Assembly (NCBI RefSeq): GCF_014638355.1
Contig: NZ_BMFK01000001.1
Span: 1,875,160-1,939,159, forward strand
Source of the DNA: Priestia taiwanensis
Lineage (GTDB): Bacteria; Bacillota; Bacilli; Bacillales; Bacillaceae_G
Length of the DNA stretch: 64,000 nt
Reading direction: 5' to 3'
The position numbers were made by a program, and so were the translations under genes. The notes below the pieces were generated by a model that saw only the letters and a list, made by a program, of their open reading frames with translations, was not told where the DNA came from and did not search any database. Below, one piece after another: positions 25,734 through 34,658 of this stretch. Positions within the stretch are counted from its first letter, which is position 1. Each line of letters starts with the position of its first letter.

Positions 25734-26939
25734 CTACGCGTTAAATACATCGCGTTTTGTGAAAACATAGAACGTCGGAACAATTGCTACAACGAGCCAA
25801 ATTCCTAATACCATGAAGCCTGTCGTTAATGATGCTTGAACTGTAGTTCCTGACCAATGTTGCATTAAGTCTAAATGATTCGTGAATAACCATAATTTAT
25901 TTGATGGTGCTTGAATAACCATATTCAACACCATACCAACTACGACGACAACGAATGCTACACCTGTACTCATAATTACTGTTTTGAAAATCGTCGTACA
26001 GAAGAAAGCAATCGTGGCAATAAGAATCATTGCGACCGTTGACATTCCTATCAGATAGATGAGGTATAACCAACTTGGTATGAGATACGCATTATCATAA
26101 TGTTGAATTGTTTGCATACTACTCTTACCAAACTCATCTACTCTTGAGATTGTTTCTGTCACTACATTTAACCACTGCGGTTCGTACATTCCTGTTGTGA
26201 ATCCAAATATGATGCTTAACATTACCCATAATAACGTATAGAACACAACCGAGAAGAGAATCGTTGCCAGAATGCTAACAATCCACTTTCCGAGTAAAAT
26301 TTTGAAACGAGAAATTGGACGAATTAACAAGAGCTTAATCGTACCTGAAGAAGATTCACTCGATACCATATCCGCCACTAAGAAAATGACAAGAAATGGG
26401 ACAAATAACATAACAAGAGCTCCGTTCATATTTTGTAACTCATTATACCCCGATGTTCCCAATCCTCTTAGTGGCTTCACATCATTTTCTAAGTGATAGT
26501 TAATTCTCTCTAACTCTTCTATTTTATAGGATTTCTCCTCTTTAGAAACATTTGGATCTTTTATAATTGCTTCGGCTTCTTTTTTCTCTTCTTGTAAAAC
26601 GGCCTTCCAATCACCAGTTGCAAACTCTTTTGCACGTTCGTACTCCTTTTTCACATTCGTAAGCTGTGCTTCTAACTCTTCCTTTGATCCGCCGTGCATA
26701 CGGCCTCCTTCAGTAACACTAGCACTGTCAAAGTTGCGTAAGTCTGCTTCATACATTTCAATTTGATTCTTTAATTGGTTCAGAGGATTTCTCCATTCCT
26801 CACTTCTCTTTGCATCTATATATGTAATTCCTGTCAATGCACAAAGCATCAGAATCGCAATTGCCAATACAACAAGCAATCTTCTACGATGCTTTAATTT
26901 CATCCATTCATTCTGTACAACAGCTAATACATCTCCCAC
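25734..26939 (-). CDS. ABC-2 type exporter permease
   Basis: A 401-residue permease with six transmembrane segments: one near residues 20-40, then five between about 175 and 395. The long loop between the first two (residues 45-170) is rich in charged coiled coil (LKNQIEMYEADLRNF, EELEAQLTNVKKEYERAK) and should face outward. It starts with GTG one base after the stop of its ATPase, under GGAGGTG. Such BcrAB-like exporters often handle antimicrobial peptides or lipids; substrate unknown here. Confidence 0.83.
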   Translation of the reverse strand: MGDVLAVVQNEWMKLKHRRRLLVVLAIAILMLCALTGITYIDAKRSEEWRNPLNQLKNQIEMYEADLRNFDSASVTEGGRMHGGSKEELEAQLTNVKKEYERAKEFATGDWKAVLQEEKKEAEAIIKDPNVSKEEKSYKIEELERINYHLENDVKPLRGLGTSGYNELQNMNGALVMLFVPFLVIFLVADMVSSESSSGTIKLLLIRPISRFKILLGKWIVSILATILFSVVFYTLLWVMLSIIFGFTTGMYEPQWLNVVTETISRVDEFGKSSMQTIQHYDNAYLIPSWLYLIYLIGMSTVAMILIATIAFFCTTIFKTVIMSTGVAFVVVVVGMVLNMVIQAPSNKLWLFTNHLDLMQHWSGTTVQASLTTGFMVLGIWLVVAIVPTFYVFTKRDVFNA

Positions 26940-26940
26940 G

Positions 26941-27861
26941 TTAGTTCACCTCCTGCAAATTTTCAACGATGTTCAAGAATTTATCTTCTAATGTCTCTTT
27001 CTCCACTTGAATGCCGTACACTTTCACACCATTCTGTACGAACATCTCGACGATGGCTGGAATGTTCTCTTCTGTTACATCAATACGAACCGTTCGGGCA
27101 TCGATTGCCGTGGTAACATATGCTGTACCTGTCAGCGCTTCTATCGCACGTTTTATATCATCTACTTTGAAATCGTATTGCTCCTCTGCCACAAGTAAGT
27201 CAGACACTTGCTTCTCAACAACGACCGCTCCTTCTTTCAAAATCGCCACGCGGTCACAAATCATCTCAATTTCACTTAGTAAGTGACTTGAAATAAAAAC
27301 AGAAATTCCAGAGCTCGAAATTTTCTTAATAAGCGCACGGAAATCACGAATACCATTTGGATCAAGTCCATTCGTCGGCTCGTCTAAAATAAGTAGCGAT
27401 GGGTTCCCAATTAACGCCTGTGCGATACCAAGACGCTGACGCATTCCAAGTGAATATGTACGCACTTTATCATCAAGGCGTTTGTCTAACTCTACTAGCT
27501 TCGCCATTTCATTAATACGTGTATCTATTTCTTTCTTCGGCACTCTCGCTAATCGTGCATAGTGAAGCAAGTTCTTTCGACCAGACATGTCTCCGTACAG
27601 TTCAGGATTCTCAACAATTGCACCAACTTGTGAAAGAGCATTACTGCGATCGCTCTGGACGTTATGGCCACCAATGAGAATTTCCCCTTCACTTGGGCGG
27701 ATTAACCCGACAAGCATTCGAATTGTTGTCGTTTTCCCCGCACCGTTTGGTCCGATGAATCCATATACCTCACCTTCTCCAATCGTCATGTTCAAGCCTT
27801 TCACAATTAACTTATTACCAATTTTCTTTTTTACATTTTTCACTTCTAATACATACGACAT
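26941..27861 (-). CDS. ABC transporter ATP-binding protein (BcrA-like)
   Basis: A 306-residue ATPase. Walker A GPNGAGKTTTI, Q-loop VGAIVENPELYG, signature YSLGMRQRLGIAQAL (the variant common in drug-export ATPases), Walker B LLILDEPTNGLDPNG, and H-loop ISSHLLSEIE. The C-terminal 80 residues form an extra domain (TAIDARTVRIDVTEENIPAIV) typical of this branch. Drives the ABC-2 permease encoded one base downstream. GAAGGAGGAG precedes the ATG. Confidence 0.92.
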   Translation of the reverse strand: MSYVLEVKNVKKKIGNKLIVKGLNMTIGEGEVYGFIGPNGAGKTTTIRMLVGLIRPSEGEILIGGHNVQSDRSNALSQVGAIVENPELYGDMSGRKNLLHYARLARVPKKEIDTRINEMAKLVELDKRLDDKVRTYSLGMRQRLGIAQALIGNPSLLILDEPTNGLDPNGIRDFRALIKKISSSGISVFISSHLLSEIEMICDRVAILKEGAVVVEKQVSDLLVAEEQYDFKVDDIKRAIEALTGTAYVTTAIDARTVRIDVTEENIPAIVEMFVQNGVKVYGIQVEKETLEDKFLNIVENLQEVN

Positions 27862-28002
27862 ATTTCTCCTCCTTCACGAGACAGTTCCCTTATGTTTCCA
27901 TATTATACATGTTTTCTAGTGGAATAATAGGGGATTCGAGCAATCTTCAGAAACTCTTAAGAAATAAGGGCTAATTGAAGGCATTCTTCATTAATTCTTA
28001 AG

Positions 28003-28030
28003 AAAAAACCTCCTCATCACGAGGAGGAAA
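28003..28030 (-). terminator. Terminator of the 100-residue gene
   Basis: CCTCCTC / GAGGAGG stem with 5-nt loop; minus-strand T run (TTTTTT). Confidence 0.82.
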
Positions 28031-28040
28031 TTCTATGCTT

Positions 28041-28343
28041 CTAACACTTTTTATACCAATTAACAAGCCATTCTTCTGGCATTTGTACCGTCTGCAAATC
28101 CAACGTTGCTAATTCCGAAACATCGAATGTATTCACAAGGTACAACTCCCACTGAGTATCAATATCATTGACTACCTCTGCTACATGTTCACTCAATGGC
28201 TTCGGTTCGATATAGTCGTTATGTTCTACCTCCCGTACATAGCGGCAACACCATTCTGCTAATTGATTATGTGTTTGTTCATTACGTATCGTGCGTTCTA
28301 TCATTCTTCTTACATATTCATCCGTAAATTCATATTGCTCCAT
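28041..28343 (-). CDS. Uncharacterised acidic protein
   Basis: A 100-residue soluble, acidic, helical protein (FTDEYVRRMIERTIRNEQ, WCCRYVREVEHNDYIEP, EEWLVNWYKKC). Three cysteines. GGGCGGA lies upstream. It sits between the two permease genes of the exporter family on the same strand. I do not recognise it. Confidence 0.55.
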   Translation of the reverse strand: MEQYEFTDEYVRRMIERTIRNEQTHNQLAEWCCRYVREVEHNDYIEPKPLSEHVAEVVNDIDTQWELYLVNTFDVSELATLDLQTVQMPEEWLVNWYKKC

Positions 28344-28380
28344 CTCATTCCGCCCTTTTCTTTTTATCTAGAAGTATATC

Positions 28381-28412
28381 AAAAAACACCTTCATCTACT
28401 GACAAAGGTGTC
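28381..28412 (-). terminator. Terminator of the orphan permease
   Basis: ACACCTT / AAGGTGT stem, minus-strand T run from AAAAAA at 28381. Confidence 0.8.
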
Positions 28413-28418
28413 TCTTCT

Positions 28419-29531
28419 TCATCTATGTGAAACATCACGTTTTGCATAGACAAAAAGTGATGGGATTAATGCTGCGATTAGCCAAATACTTAAGACAACA
28501 ATACTTGTTATCATCGGTGGGACCATCTCACCTGGCCAAATATTTAAATGATAGGAGAATAACCACGTCGATTCCTCTACGGAACGAGAGATTGCCTCAC
28601 CGATGAGAAGTACAATGAATGCTAACCCTGCACCTATTGCTTTTGATAACGTCCTACATAGGAATGCGATTGTTGCGACAACAATCATCCCAAATGTCGA
28701 TAATCCAATCATATAAAGAATAAATAACCAACTTGGCACAAGGTATGCGTAGTCTATATTTTGACGTGCTAATCGTTGTATATGACCACTATCACCGCTT
28801 ACATCCAGTACTATTGTTGTTTCAATATCAAGCCACCTCGCTTCAAACACCCCTAAGGAAAAGCCATATATAACACTTAATAAAAGCCACACTATAGCAT
28901 AAAATAGAAGCGAAAAAATAAAGACAATACTACTATTCATACACCACGTGCCAATCGCTGTCTTCATTCGACCAACAACATTACTCGTCACTAGGAAGAT
29001 GACTAATCCTGGGAGTACGAGTGTCCCTAATACAGAATAAAGACTAATAAACTCTCGTGAAGCAGACCTTGTTTGACCTGGTAATTCAAAAAACGGTCGT
29101 ACATCCTTCTCTATATAATACTGATGCTCTTTCAGTTTTTTCCCTACTTCGGCTCTCATGTACACATCTATATCCTGATCTTTCAGTATTTCTTCGGCGG
29201 CCTTTATCTCTTCTTGAATAATCGATTTCCAATCGCCTTGTGCCAGTTGGAGATGTCGTTCATAACGAAGCTTCACTTGCGCTAGACGATTTTCAATTTC
29301 CACCTTCGACTGTTCGTCCCCTTGATGATTACGCAATTCTTCCTCTGTTTTTAGTAGTTCTTGCTCATCCATAGCGAGTAGACTTTCTTCTTTATGTTTC
29401 TTCTTATCTGTATACGATAAGCTAACTAACACACAAATTGTGATAACTCCAATCGCTAATGCAAGGAATATTCGCTTCCAGTTTAGAAGGCTTTCACGCT
29501 CCTTCTTTCCTATGCTTCCCACTTCACTCAT
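28419..29531 (-). CDS. Orphan ABC-2 permease paralogue
   Basis: A 370-residue permease clearly related to the one at 25734-26939: first helix near residues 22-42, a charged coiled-coil loop (ELLKTEEELRNHQGDEQSK...LAQGDWKSIIQEEIKAAEEIL), then five helices and the shared phrase IDYAYLVPSWLFILYMIGLSTFGMIVV split across residues 265-290. There is no ATPase gene of its own. It may pair with the ATPase at 26941-27861 or be a duplicate losing function. The ribosome site (GGGAAATGA) is weak. Confidence 0.75.
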   Translation of the reverse strand: MSEVGSIGKKERESLLNWKRIFLALAIGVITICVLVSLSYTDKKKHKEESLLAMDEQELLKTEEELRNHQGDEQSKVEIENRLAQVKLRYERHLQLAQGDWKSIIQEEIKAAEEILKDQDIDVYMRAEVGKKLKEHQYYIEKDVRPFFELPGQTRSASREFISLYSVLGTLVLPGLVIFLVTSNVVGRMKTAIGTWCMNSSIVFIFSLLFYAIVWLLLSVIYGFSLGVFEARWLDIETTIVLDVSGDSGHIQRLARQNIDYAYLVPSWLFILYMIGLSTFGMIVVATIAFLCRTLSKAIGAGLAFIVLLIGEAISRSVEESTWLFSYHLNIWPGEMVPPMITSIVVLSIWLIAALIPSLFVYAKRDVSHR

Positions 29532-29811
29532 TCATTTCCCGTTGTCACAACATCGTACAACACAGCTATGTATATTTCATATAAAGATTTCATATATTCA
29601 AAAGGTGTTTCTCGAATCTGACAGACGGACTCCCCTCCCTTTTGTTTTTATGTTCTTCCACCACATTATATATTTCATTCATTACACATATATCACCAAA
29701 ATTAAAAAATTAGGAAAAAGGATTCTGTACAGCGTTGTCGAATACAAAAAAGCATATTCATCTCTGCATAAATGGGTGAATACAATCTAGCGATAAATGG
29801 AGGGAATTTTG

Positions 29812-30198
29812 TTGGTTAAACAGAAAGAAGGAATCCTTTTATTTCTGTTCCTTGCTTTCATTTTCACCCTTATTTTCTTACCATCTGAAAAAAGGACGGA
29901 AAAGTACGTGACGAAAATTGTGACGAAAGACGACCTATATTGGCTCGAACGAAACCAACGAGAACTCGCAAATGACTTACGAGAAGAAAATCAATCCCTT
30001 AGCGACGAAATGTTAAAAGCAGCAATAGATATGTACTCCAACTTAGATATCATGGTGGACAATCCCCACTACAATCAACTAGAGATTAAACTTCCACTCA
30101 TCACCTACGAAAAAAACGGGGAAACAATTGAATTTTTCACAGGAAAAGGCGAAATTCTACGCGTCCATACGAAAGATGGTTGGTCGGATTACAAATAG
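29812..30198 (+). CDS. Membrane-anchored small protein
   Basis: A 128-residue protein with one N-terminal helix (EGILLFLFLAFIFTLIFL) and an outward domain of about 100 residues (YWLERNQRELANDLREE, EIKLPLITYEKNGETIEFF, LRVHTKDGWSDYK). I take the TTG at 29812 as the start because GGAGGG lies 7 bp before it; the ATG 15 bp upstream overlaps that site. No family recognised. Confidence 0.65.
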   Translation: MVKQKEGILLFLFLAFIFTLIFLPSEKRTEKYVTKIVTKDDLYWLERNQRELANDLREENQSLSDEMLKAAIDMYSNLDIMVDNPHYNQLEIKLPLITYEKNGETIEFFTGKGEILRVHTKDGWSDYK

Positions 30199-30396
30199 TT
30201 AACAACTAATTATCAATAAAAAATCGTCCATACTTTTCCACATATTAAAGAAAGGATTCATCATTAAATAAGAGATGGAAAAGGGAGACCCCGCAGGCTT
30301 TCCGAGGAGGCTCACTCTCGCTCGCGGAAAGCGCCCACTCGGAGTGTATACTTGCTCATTATAAATAATAAAAAAAGAAGCGGCATACGCCACTTC
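30199..30396. other. Intergenic stretch with dispersed-repeat hairpin
   Basis: About 200 bp between the anchored protein and uppP. It contains the GC-rich hairpin repeat listed separately and a T-run hairpin (AGAAGCGGC / GCCACTTCT, about 30376-30397) that serves as the uppP terminator on the minus strand. Confidence 0.5.
30284..30349. repeat. GC-rich Bacillaceae-type intergenic repeat
   Basis: A sharply GC-richer stretch starting GGGAGACCCCGCAGG and ending CCACTCGGAGTGTAT, with a perfect 8-bp stem GCTTTCCG (30297-30304) / CGGAAAGC (30325-30332). The wording GACCCCGCAGG...GAGGAGGCTC...GCGGAAAGCG is one I recognise as a dispersed intergenic sequence in many Bacillaceae. Its role is not known; only one copy is in this window. 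Confidence 0.5.
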
Positions 30397-31197
30397 TTAC
30401 ATGATGAATACGATATAGAAAGCAATTGCTAAGATGAAGCGGTAAATTGCGAACGTCGTTAACTTCACGCTTTCTAATAATTTTAAGAATCCGAAGATTG
30501 CAAACATCGCAACGATGAACGCTGTGACGAAACCTGATGCGAATAACGTTAAATCTGCTGTTGATAGCTTGTCTAAGTTCTTCACAATATCAAGTCCACT
30601 TGCCCCAACCATCATCGGTACAGCTAAGATGAATGAGAATTCTGCTGCTGTTTTACGAGATACGCCAGCGAACATACCACCAGACATTGTTGAACCAGAA
30701 CGAGAGAATCCTGGCCATAATGCTAATACTTGGAATAGACCAATTGTGAATGCTTGCTTGTACGTCATATCATCTAATGATTCGATTTTCGGCCCTTTTG
30801 GAAGCACTTCCGCCGCAATCATTAGAATACCACCAGCAACTAAACTCACTAGTACTGTTTCCATGCTGAATAAGTTTGCCTTAATCCAATCATGTAATAA
30901 TAGTCCTACAACAATCGCTGGAATACCACCTAAGATGATATGTAATACGTTCAGACGAGAGCTTTTATACCCTTCTGTCTTCACACCAACAATCGACCAT
31001 AATCGTTTCCAGAATACAACTACAACTGCCAAAATTGATCCAAGTTGAATCACAACTTCAAAGATTGAAGCACGAGGGTCGTCTTGGAAATTTAAGATTT
31101 CTGCTGTCAAAATTAAATGGCCCGTAGATGACACAGGTAAGAACTCTGTTAAGCCTTCTACGATACCCATAATGATACCTATTAGCCAATCTGCCAT
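30397..31197 (-). CDS. uppP: Undecaprenyl-diphosphatase (UppP/BacA)
   Basis: A 266-residue membrane enzyme that removes a phosphate from undecaprenyl-pyrophosphate to recycle the lipid carrier of wall synthesis; extra copies give bacitracin resistance. Motif 1 [17 protein letters not shown] near residue 18 and motif 2 [13 protein letters not shown] near residue 160 hold the catalytic Glu, Ser/His and Arg. About eight helices. The start at 31197 follows GGAGGA; a longer upstream start has no site. Monocistronic. Confidence 0.94.
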   Translation of the reverse strand: MADWLIGIIMGIVEGLTEFLPVSSTGHLILTAEILNFQDDPRASIFEVVIQLGSILAVVVVFWKRLWSIVGVKTEGYKSSRLNVLHIILGGIPAIVVGLLLHDWIKANLFSMETVLVSLVAGGILMIAAEVLPKGPKIESLDDMTYKQAFTIGLFQVLALWPGFSRSGSTMSGGMFAGVSRKTAAEFSFILAVPMMVGASGLDIVKNLDKLSTADLTLFASGFVTAFIVAMFAIFGFLKLLESVKLTTFAIYRFILAIAFYIVFIM

Positions 31198-31313
31198 TTT
31201 TGTTCCTCCACATTTTCTTAAAATACACACATGCCACTAATTATAATACAACTTGAAGGGTATTCAACAAAATTTTTATTTTATCCGAAATAAGAACAAA
31301 AGGATGGAGAATA

Positions 31314-31880
31314 ATGCGAATTTCATTACTACTCGTTTCCCTATGTATTTTTCTACTTACAGGATGCCTTAATGAAAAAGAAAACACTCCGAAAGACGAA
31401 ACAGCAACAAAAACAGAAGAGAAAAACAAACCGACAAGCGGTTCAACAAATAAAGAACAAACAAAAAAAGAGCCATCTATCCAAAAACCAAGTGATAAAA
31501 AAAGCGAAACATTGTACACAACATACAAAGATAAGACATATCCATTCGAACTCAAATTCCCAGCTGATCTTGGCAAAATAAAAGCAACACATACAAAATT
31601 AGATGATGATACCGTTCAGTTCCACATACCAATTGAGGGACAAGAATCACTTATCTTCAGCGTCGTCGCTGTGCCAAGTGAGAAAGTTGCATCCTACAAA
31701 GACTCCCAAAGTTACACATTTGTAGGGAAAAACAATACTCATCACTTCTTTATTATTCAAGCAGACGAAGCACCAGATACTTTTTATCAAGCAAAGAACG
31801 AAAAGAAATTAGAACAATGGAAACGCGTGATGGAAAAAGACGTACCAATTATTATGAAGTCATTCAAGCTCCTTTCATAA
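31314..31880 (+). CDS. Lipoprotein with Lys/Glu/Thr-rich spacer
   Basis: A 188-residue lipoprotein: lipobox LLTGC, a low-complexity hydrophilic spacer (residues 20-65, rich in K, E, T and S) reaching through the wall, then a folded domain of about 110 residues (TYPFELKFPADLGKIKATH, SLIFSVVAVPSEKVASY, VMEKDVPIIMKSFKLL) that recalls PsbP/DUF-type lipoproteins. AAAGGATGGAG precedes the ATG. Function unknown. Confidence 0.7.
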   Translation: MRISLLLVSLCIFLLTGCLNEKENTPKDETATKTEEKNKPTSGSTNKEQTKKEPSIQKPSDKKSETLYTTYKDKTYPFELKFPADLGKIKATHTKLDDDTVQFHIPIEGQESLIFSVVAVPSEKVASYKDSQSYTFVGKNNTHHFFIIQADEAPDTFYQAKNEKKLEQWKRVMEKDVPIIMKSFKLLS

Positions 31881-31894
31881 GAAGGAGCTCTTTC
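31867..31894 (+). terminator. Terminator overlapping the lipoprotein stop
   Basis: AGCTCCTT / AAGGAGCT stem, 7-nt loop, short T-rich tail. Confidence 0.65.
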
Positions 31895-32072
31895 TATGCA
31901 TACGACTAGACAAGGAGAAAAGAAAGCGCTATAATTTGTTCGTGTGCAAAATATACATATTTTACCTTTTAAAGTGTGACAAAAGTGTAAGTTTCCCGTA
32001 AGATTCTTCAATGGTTCACTCTCGTCATTGTTCTTACAATAGACATAGATTTAATAAGAGGAGGTATTTCAT

Positions 32073-32186
32073 ATGAACATCAAAAAATTCGCATGGGGAT
32101 TATGCGTATTATCAGGTGCCATTCTTATCGTAGGAATATATAAATTAAAAAACGTATGTACAAAAAAAGAAACGTGCTCAGAGTAA
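32073..32186 (+). CDS. 37-residue membrane peptide with Cys tail
   Basis: A single-helix peptide: basic start MNIKKFAWG, helix LCVLSGAILIVGIY, then KLKNVCTKKETCSE with two cysteines. GAGGAGG lies 9 bp before the ATG, and the stop sits inside a strong terminator. Likely expressed; function unknown. Confidence 0.55.
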   Translation: MNIKKFAWGLCVLSGAILIVGIYKLKNVCTKKETCSE

Positions 32187-32203
32187 ACGCACGTTTCTTT
32201 TTT
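32166..32203. terminator. Bidirectional terminator between two micropeptides
   Basis: AGAAACGTGC pairs with GCACGTTTCT, with A run before and T run after, so it works for both the plus and minus micropeptide genes. Confidence 0.85.
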
Positions 32204-32274
32204 TATCCCCACACCCCGTACAGGATACAGATAAGAACGAGGATAAAGAACAATACGAGTAATAGCTTCTGCAT
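32203..32274 (-). CDS. 23-residue hydrophobic micropeptide
   Basis: MQKLLLVLFFILVLICILYG plus VWG: one membrane helix. AAAGGAG lies 8 bp upstream and the stop abuts the bidirectional terminator. The complete gene-like unit supports translation. Function unknown. Confidence 0.5.
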   Translation of the reverse strand: MQKLLLVLFFILVLICILYGVWG

Positions 32275-32424
32275 CTCATCTGCTCCTTTCACTTGTTTTT
32301 ATTATCATATCGTACTATACGTCATACACCCATTGAAATGCCTTACATAAACCTTACAGATTTGTCATCTCTACATAAAATAGAAATACATGGAGAAACT
32401 AGCGAAAAAAGGAGGTTTGGTTTT

Positions 32425-32697
32425 ATGAAGGGATTTTTACGACTATGCTTAGCATTCGCAATCATCATGACGTTATCCACTGGATGTATGAATAATAATA
32501 AAGATGAAAAAAAGGACAACAAAGAAGAACAAAAAGAAGATAGTAATACTGATCAAAAAGATGAAAACAAAGATTCTGAAGATTCCTCTAAGCAAGATGA
32601 AAAAGATAAAGAAAAGGACCAAGGCCCAGATCAAGAAAAGAAAGATAAGAAAGATGAAGGAAAAGACGATGCACAAAAAGAGGAAGAGAGTGAATAA
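32425..32697 (+). CDS. Small lipoprotein with Asp/Lys/Glu low-complexity tail
   Basis: A 90-residue lipoprotein: signal peptide ending in STGC, followed almost wholly by a disordered, highly charged tail built of D, K, E, Q and S. AAAAAAGGAGG precedes the ATG. It could act as a wall-spanning charged tether or bind cations. An overlapping frame of Lys/Ile-rich codons is a mirror of the biased composition and not a gene. Confidence 0.7.
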   Translation: MKGFLRLCLAFAIIMTLSTGCMNNNKDEKKDNKEEQKEDSNTDQKDENKDSEDSSKQDEKDKEKDQGPDQEKKDKKDEGKDDAQKEEESE

Positions 32698-32796
32698 TCG
32701 TCTGTATGCCGATACATTCCCTATCCCTTCCATTTATACACAAAACTACAGGTTCTGTCTATGAGAATTTTTTTATCTTTATAAATGAGGTGGCCT

Positions 32797-32892
32797 ATGC
32801 TGAAAGAGAAAATTGTAAAAGCGCTCGCAATTATTTCTATTTTCGTCACCATTGCACTCGGAATATGGACCGTCTATATGTGGTTTTACTAA
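32797..32892 (+). CDS. 31-residue membrane peptide
   Basis: MLKEKIVKALAIISIFVTIA and LGIWTVYMWFY: a basic start followed by one helix with aromatic end. GAGGTGG is 5 bp before the ATG; a terminator follows 31 bp after the stop. Function unknown. Confidence 0.52.
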   Translation: MLKEKIVKALAIISIFVTIALGIWTVYMWFY

Positions 32893-32923
32893 TAGACAAC
32901 ATCATTAACTACACAACAGGCAG

Positions 32924-32960
32924 AAAGAGAACGAGGAAATGGTTCTCTTTTTTATTTTTT
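32924..32960 (+). terminator. Terminator
   Basis: AAAGAGAAC / GTTCTCTTT stem, 9-nt loop, T-rich tail. Confidence 0.82.
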
Positions 32961-33036
32961 CACATAAACTCAATTAGTCACCTTTCTCCACTGCTGCATG
33001 TTGTATACATCAAAGACAGAAGGAGCGTGGATATTT

Positions 33037-33396
33037 GTGAAAAAAATTCAAATTAGTTTGTTCAAGCGTTCCTTAAAACTTGGAGAAGAACGCATCGTTT
33101 TGACACTTATTGAACGTGCCCTACAAGCTCCGTACTCGAAACAACAAGAAGAAATATCTGGTCCTTTCGATTCCTTCGATGGTACGATTTGGTATGAAGC
33201 AACTTACAAAGAAAATGATTTACAACTAAATCTCTCCATCGCAGCATCCTACTTAAAAGAAAAAGTCGACATCTCCATCTTCCCAACACTCCAACATCTG
33301 CTCGGTGAACCAACAAATATCTTTCTCGCTCTTAAAAAAGGGGAAACTATTCCACAAATCACCTTCACGTATCATGACTTACTTGTTCTCACATAA
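33037..33396 (+). CDS. Uncharacterised soluble protein
   Basis: A 119-residue soluble protein (KRSLKLGEERIVLTLIERAL, DSFDGTIWYEATYKENDLQLNL, GEPTNIFLALKKGETIPQITF). The start is probably the GTG at 33037 (AAGGAG about 11 bp upstream); an ATG 13 codons earlier has no site. Followed by its own terminator. No family recognised. Confidence 0.6.
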   Translation: MKKIQISLFKRSLKLGEERIVLTLIERALQAPYSKQQEEISGPFDSFDGTIWYEATYKENDLQLNLSIAASYLKEKVDISIFPTLQHLLGEPTNIFLALKKGETIPQITFTYHDLLVLT

Positions 33397-33397
33397 G

Positions 33398-33436
33398 AAA
33401 AAAGGTATCTCTGTCTGTTAGAGATACCTTTTTTAT
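33398..33436 (+). terminator. Terminator
   Basis: AAAAGGTATCTCT / AGAGATACCTTTT stem, 7-nt loop, T run. Confidence 0.88.
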
Positions 33437-33489
33437 CGTGATTTTTTCTATTCATAACGATTACGTTTAATAAATGCTAGATTTATAGA

Positions 33490-33526
33490 AAGAAAGTCGT
33501 CCATCTTCATAGATGAACGACTTTCT
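33490..33526 (-). terminator. Terminator of the 3D-domain gene
   Basis: AGAAAGTCGTCCATCT pairs with AGATGAACGACTTTCT, a 16-bp stem with a 4-5-nt loop; the T tail on the minus strand is short. Confidence 0.7.
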
Positions 33527-33527
33527 T

Positions 33528-34658
33528 CTATTCTATAATCGTTAACTTTACTTTCTTACGACCCCAACGATATGCTTCTTCATTTGTTGGAAGTAACACA
33601 TCAATTTTATAACCTTTGATTGCACCGCCTGTGTCAGCTGCAATTGCATAACCGTATCCTTCCACATACACTTTCGATAATGGTGGAATAACGCGTGGAT
33701 CAATTGCGATAAGACGAGGTGTTGGTTTCGCTAAAATGTTGTAGCCACCGTATTTCGTAATTGCGTGTGCACCTTGGCTTTCCGCTGGCGTATATGCAGT
33801 TGCTTCTACATACATTTCGCGACCTTTAATTGACTGTCCATCAACTGGAACAGAAGGTTGTTGCGGTACTACTTCTGATTGCTTCTTCTCTAACTCTTGC
33901 ATTGCTTTTGCTTTTTCTTCAAGTGCTGTTTTTTGTGCTTTTAGCTGATCTGCTTGCGTCGTTGCATCTGTTAAAGCACTCGCCGCATCGTTATGTTTCT
34001 TCTCAGCTTCTTGCAGAGAAGCTTGTACAGCATCATATTGAGCACGTAACTCTTCTTGCTTCTTCTGAAGTGCTTGTTCCTCTTTCTTTAGAAGTTCCTC
34101 TTGTTTCGCAATTACTTCTTTATCTTGCTCAATGCTCTCAAGATCTTCTTCTTGTGTACGGAATAAGTCTTCATCTGAATTGAAGATTTGACTCATATAC
34201 GTATAACGTTTCACAATATCCATAATGCTTTCCGCTGTCGTCATTAACTCTACGAAAATATCTTCTTGTGGATTTTGCTGCATCGATACCATACGTTTCT
34301 TCATAATTTCTTTGCGCTCAAGAATCTTGTTCGATACTTCGATAATCTCTTCCTTCTTCTGTTCGATTAAGGCAGAGGCTTCCGCTATTTTGTTTTCAAT
34401 GGCTACTAGTTCTTGTTGATTCTTCATAATCGATCCGTCCAATGCTTTCACATCATCTTGAATCTTCTGTACTTCCTTCAACATTGCTTCTTTCTCTTCT
34501 TGCATTTCTTTCAAACCACTATGTTGATCACGTAATTGTTGCTCAATATGTATAAGTTCATTATTACTTTGTTCTGCATGGGCTGTACCCTGCACATTAA
34601 TACTCATAAAAATAATACACGTGATGAGGAAGCTACTTAGTACTTTTTTCATAGTCAT
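33528..34658 (-). CDS. Secreted coiled-coil plus 3D-domain wall protein
   Basis: A 376-residue exported protein. Signal peptide of about 28 residues (cleavage near AHA), a long coiled coil from about 30 to 260 (PcsB/CwlO-like: LREMQEEKEAML-type heptads, ERKEIMKKRMVSMQQNPQED), a linker rich in Pro/Gln, and a C-terminal 3D domain from about 280. The latter has AIDPRVIPPLSKVYVEGYG, AADTGGAIKGYKIDVLL, with the three conserved aspartates. 3D domains resemble MltA and are thought to be lytic transglycosylases. The coiled coil probably docks to FtsX or another membrane partner. Confidence 0.82.
   Translation of the reverse strand: MTMKKVLSSFLITCIIFMSINVQGTAHAEQSNNELIHIEQQLRDQHSGLKEMQEEKEAMLKEVQKIQDDVKALDGSIMKNQQELVAIENKIAEASALIEQKKEEIIEVSNKILERKEIMKKRMVSMQQNPQEDIFVELMTTAESIMDIVKRYTYMSQIFNSDEDLFRTQEEDLESIEQDKEVIAKQEELLKKEEQALQKKQEELRAQYDAVQASLQEAEKKHNDAASALTDATTQADQLKAQKTALEEKAKAMQELEKKQSEVVPQQPSVPVDGQSIKGREMYVEATAYTPAESQGAHAITKYGGYNILAKPTPRLIAIDPRVIPPLSKVYVEGYGYAIAADTGGAIKGYKIDVLLPTNEEAYRWGRKKVKLTIIE

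Noticed and set aside
30515-31048. 177-codon open frame opposite uppP
   Set aside because: It lies fully inside a gene with intact UppP motifs, has no ribosome site and reads as a low-quality antisense frame.
32504-32764. Lys/Ile-rich 86-codon frame overlapping the charged lipoprotein
   Set aside because: A by-product of the GAA/AAA-rich repeats; the lipoprotein has signal peptide, lipobox and ribosome site.
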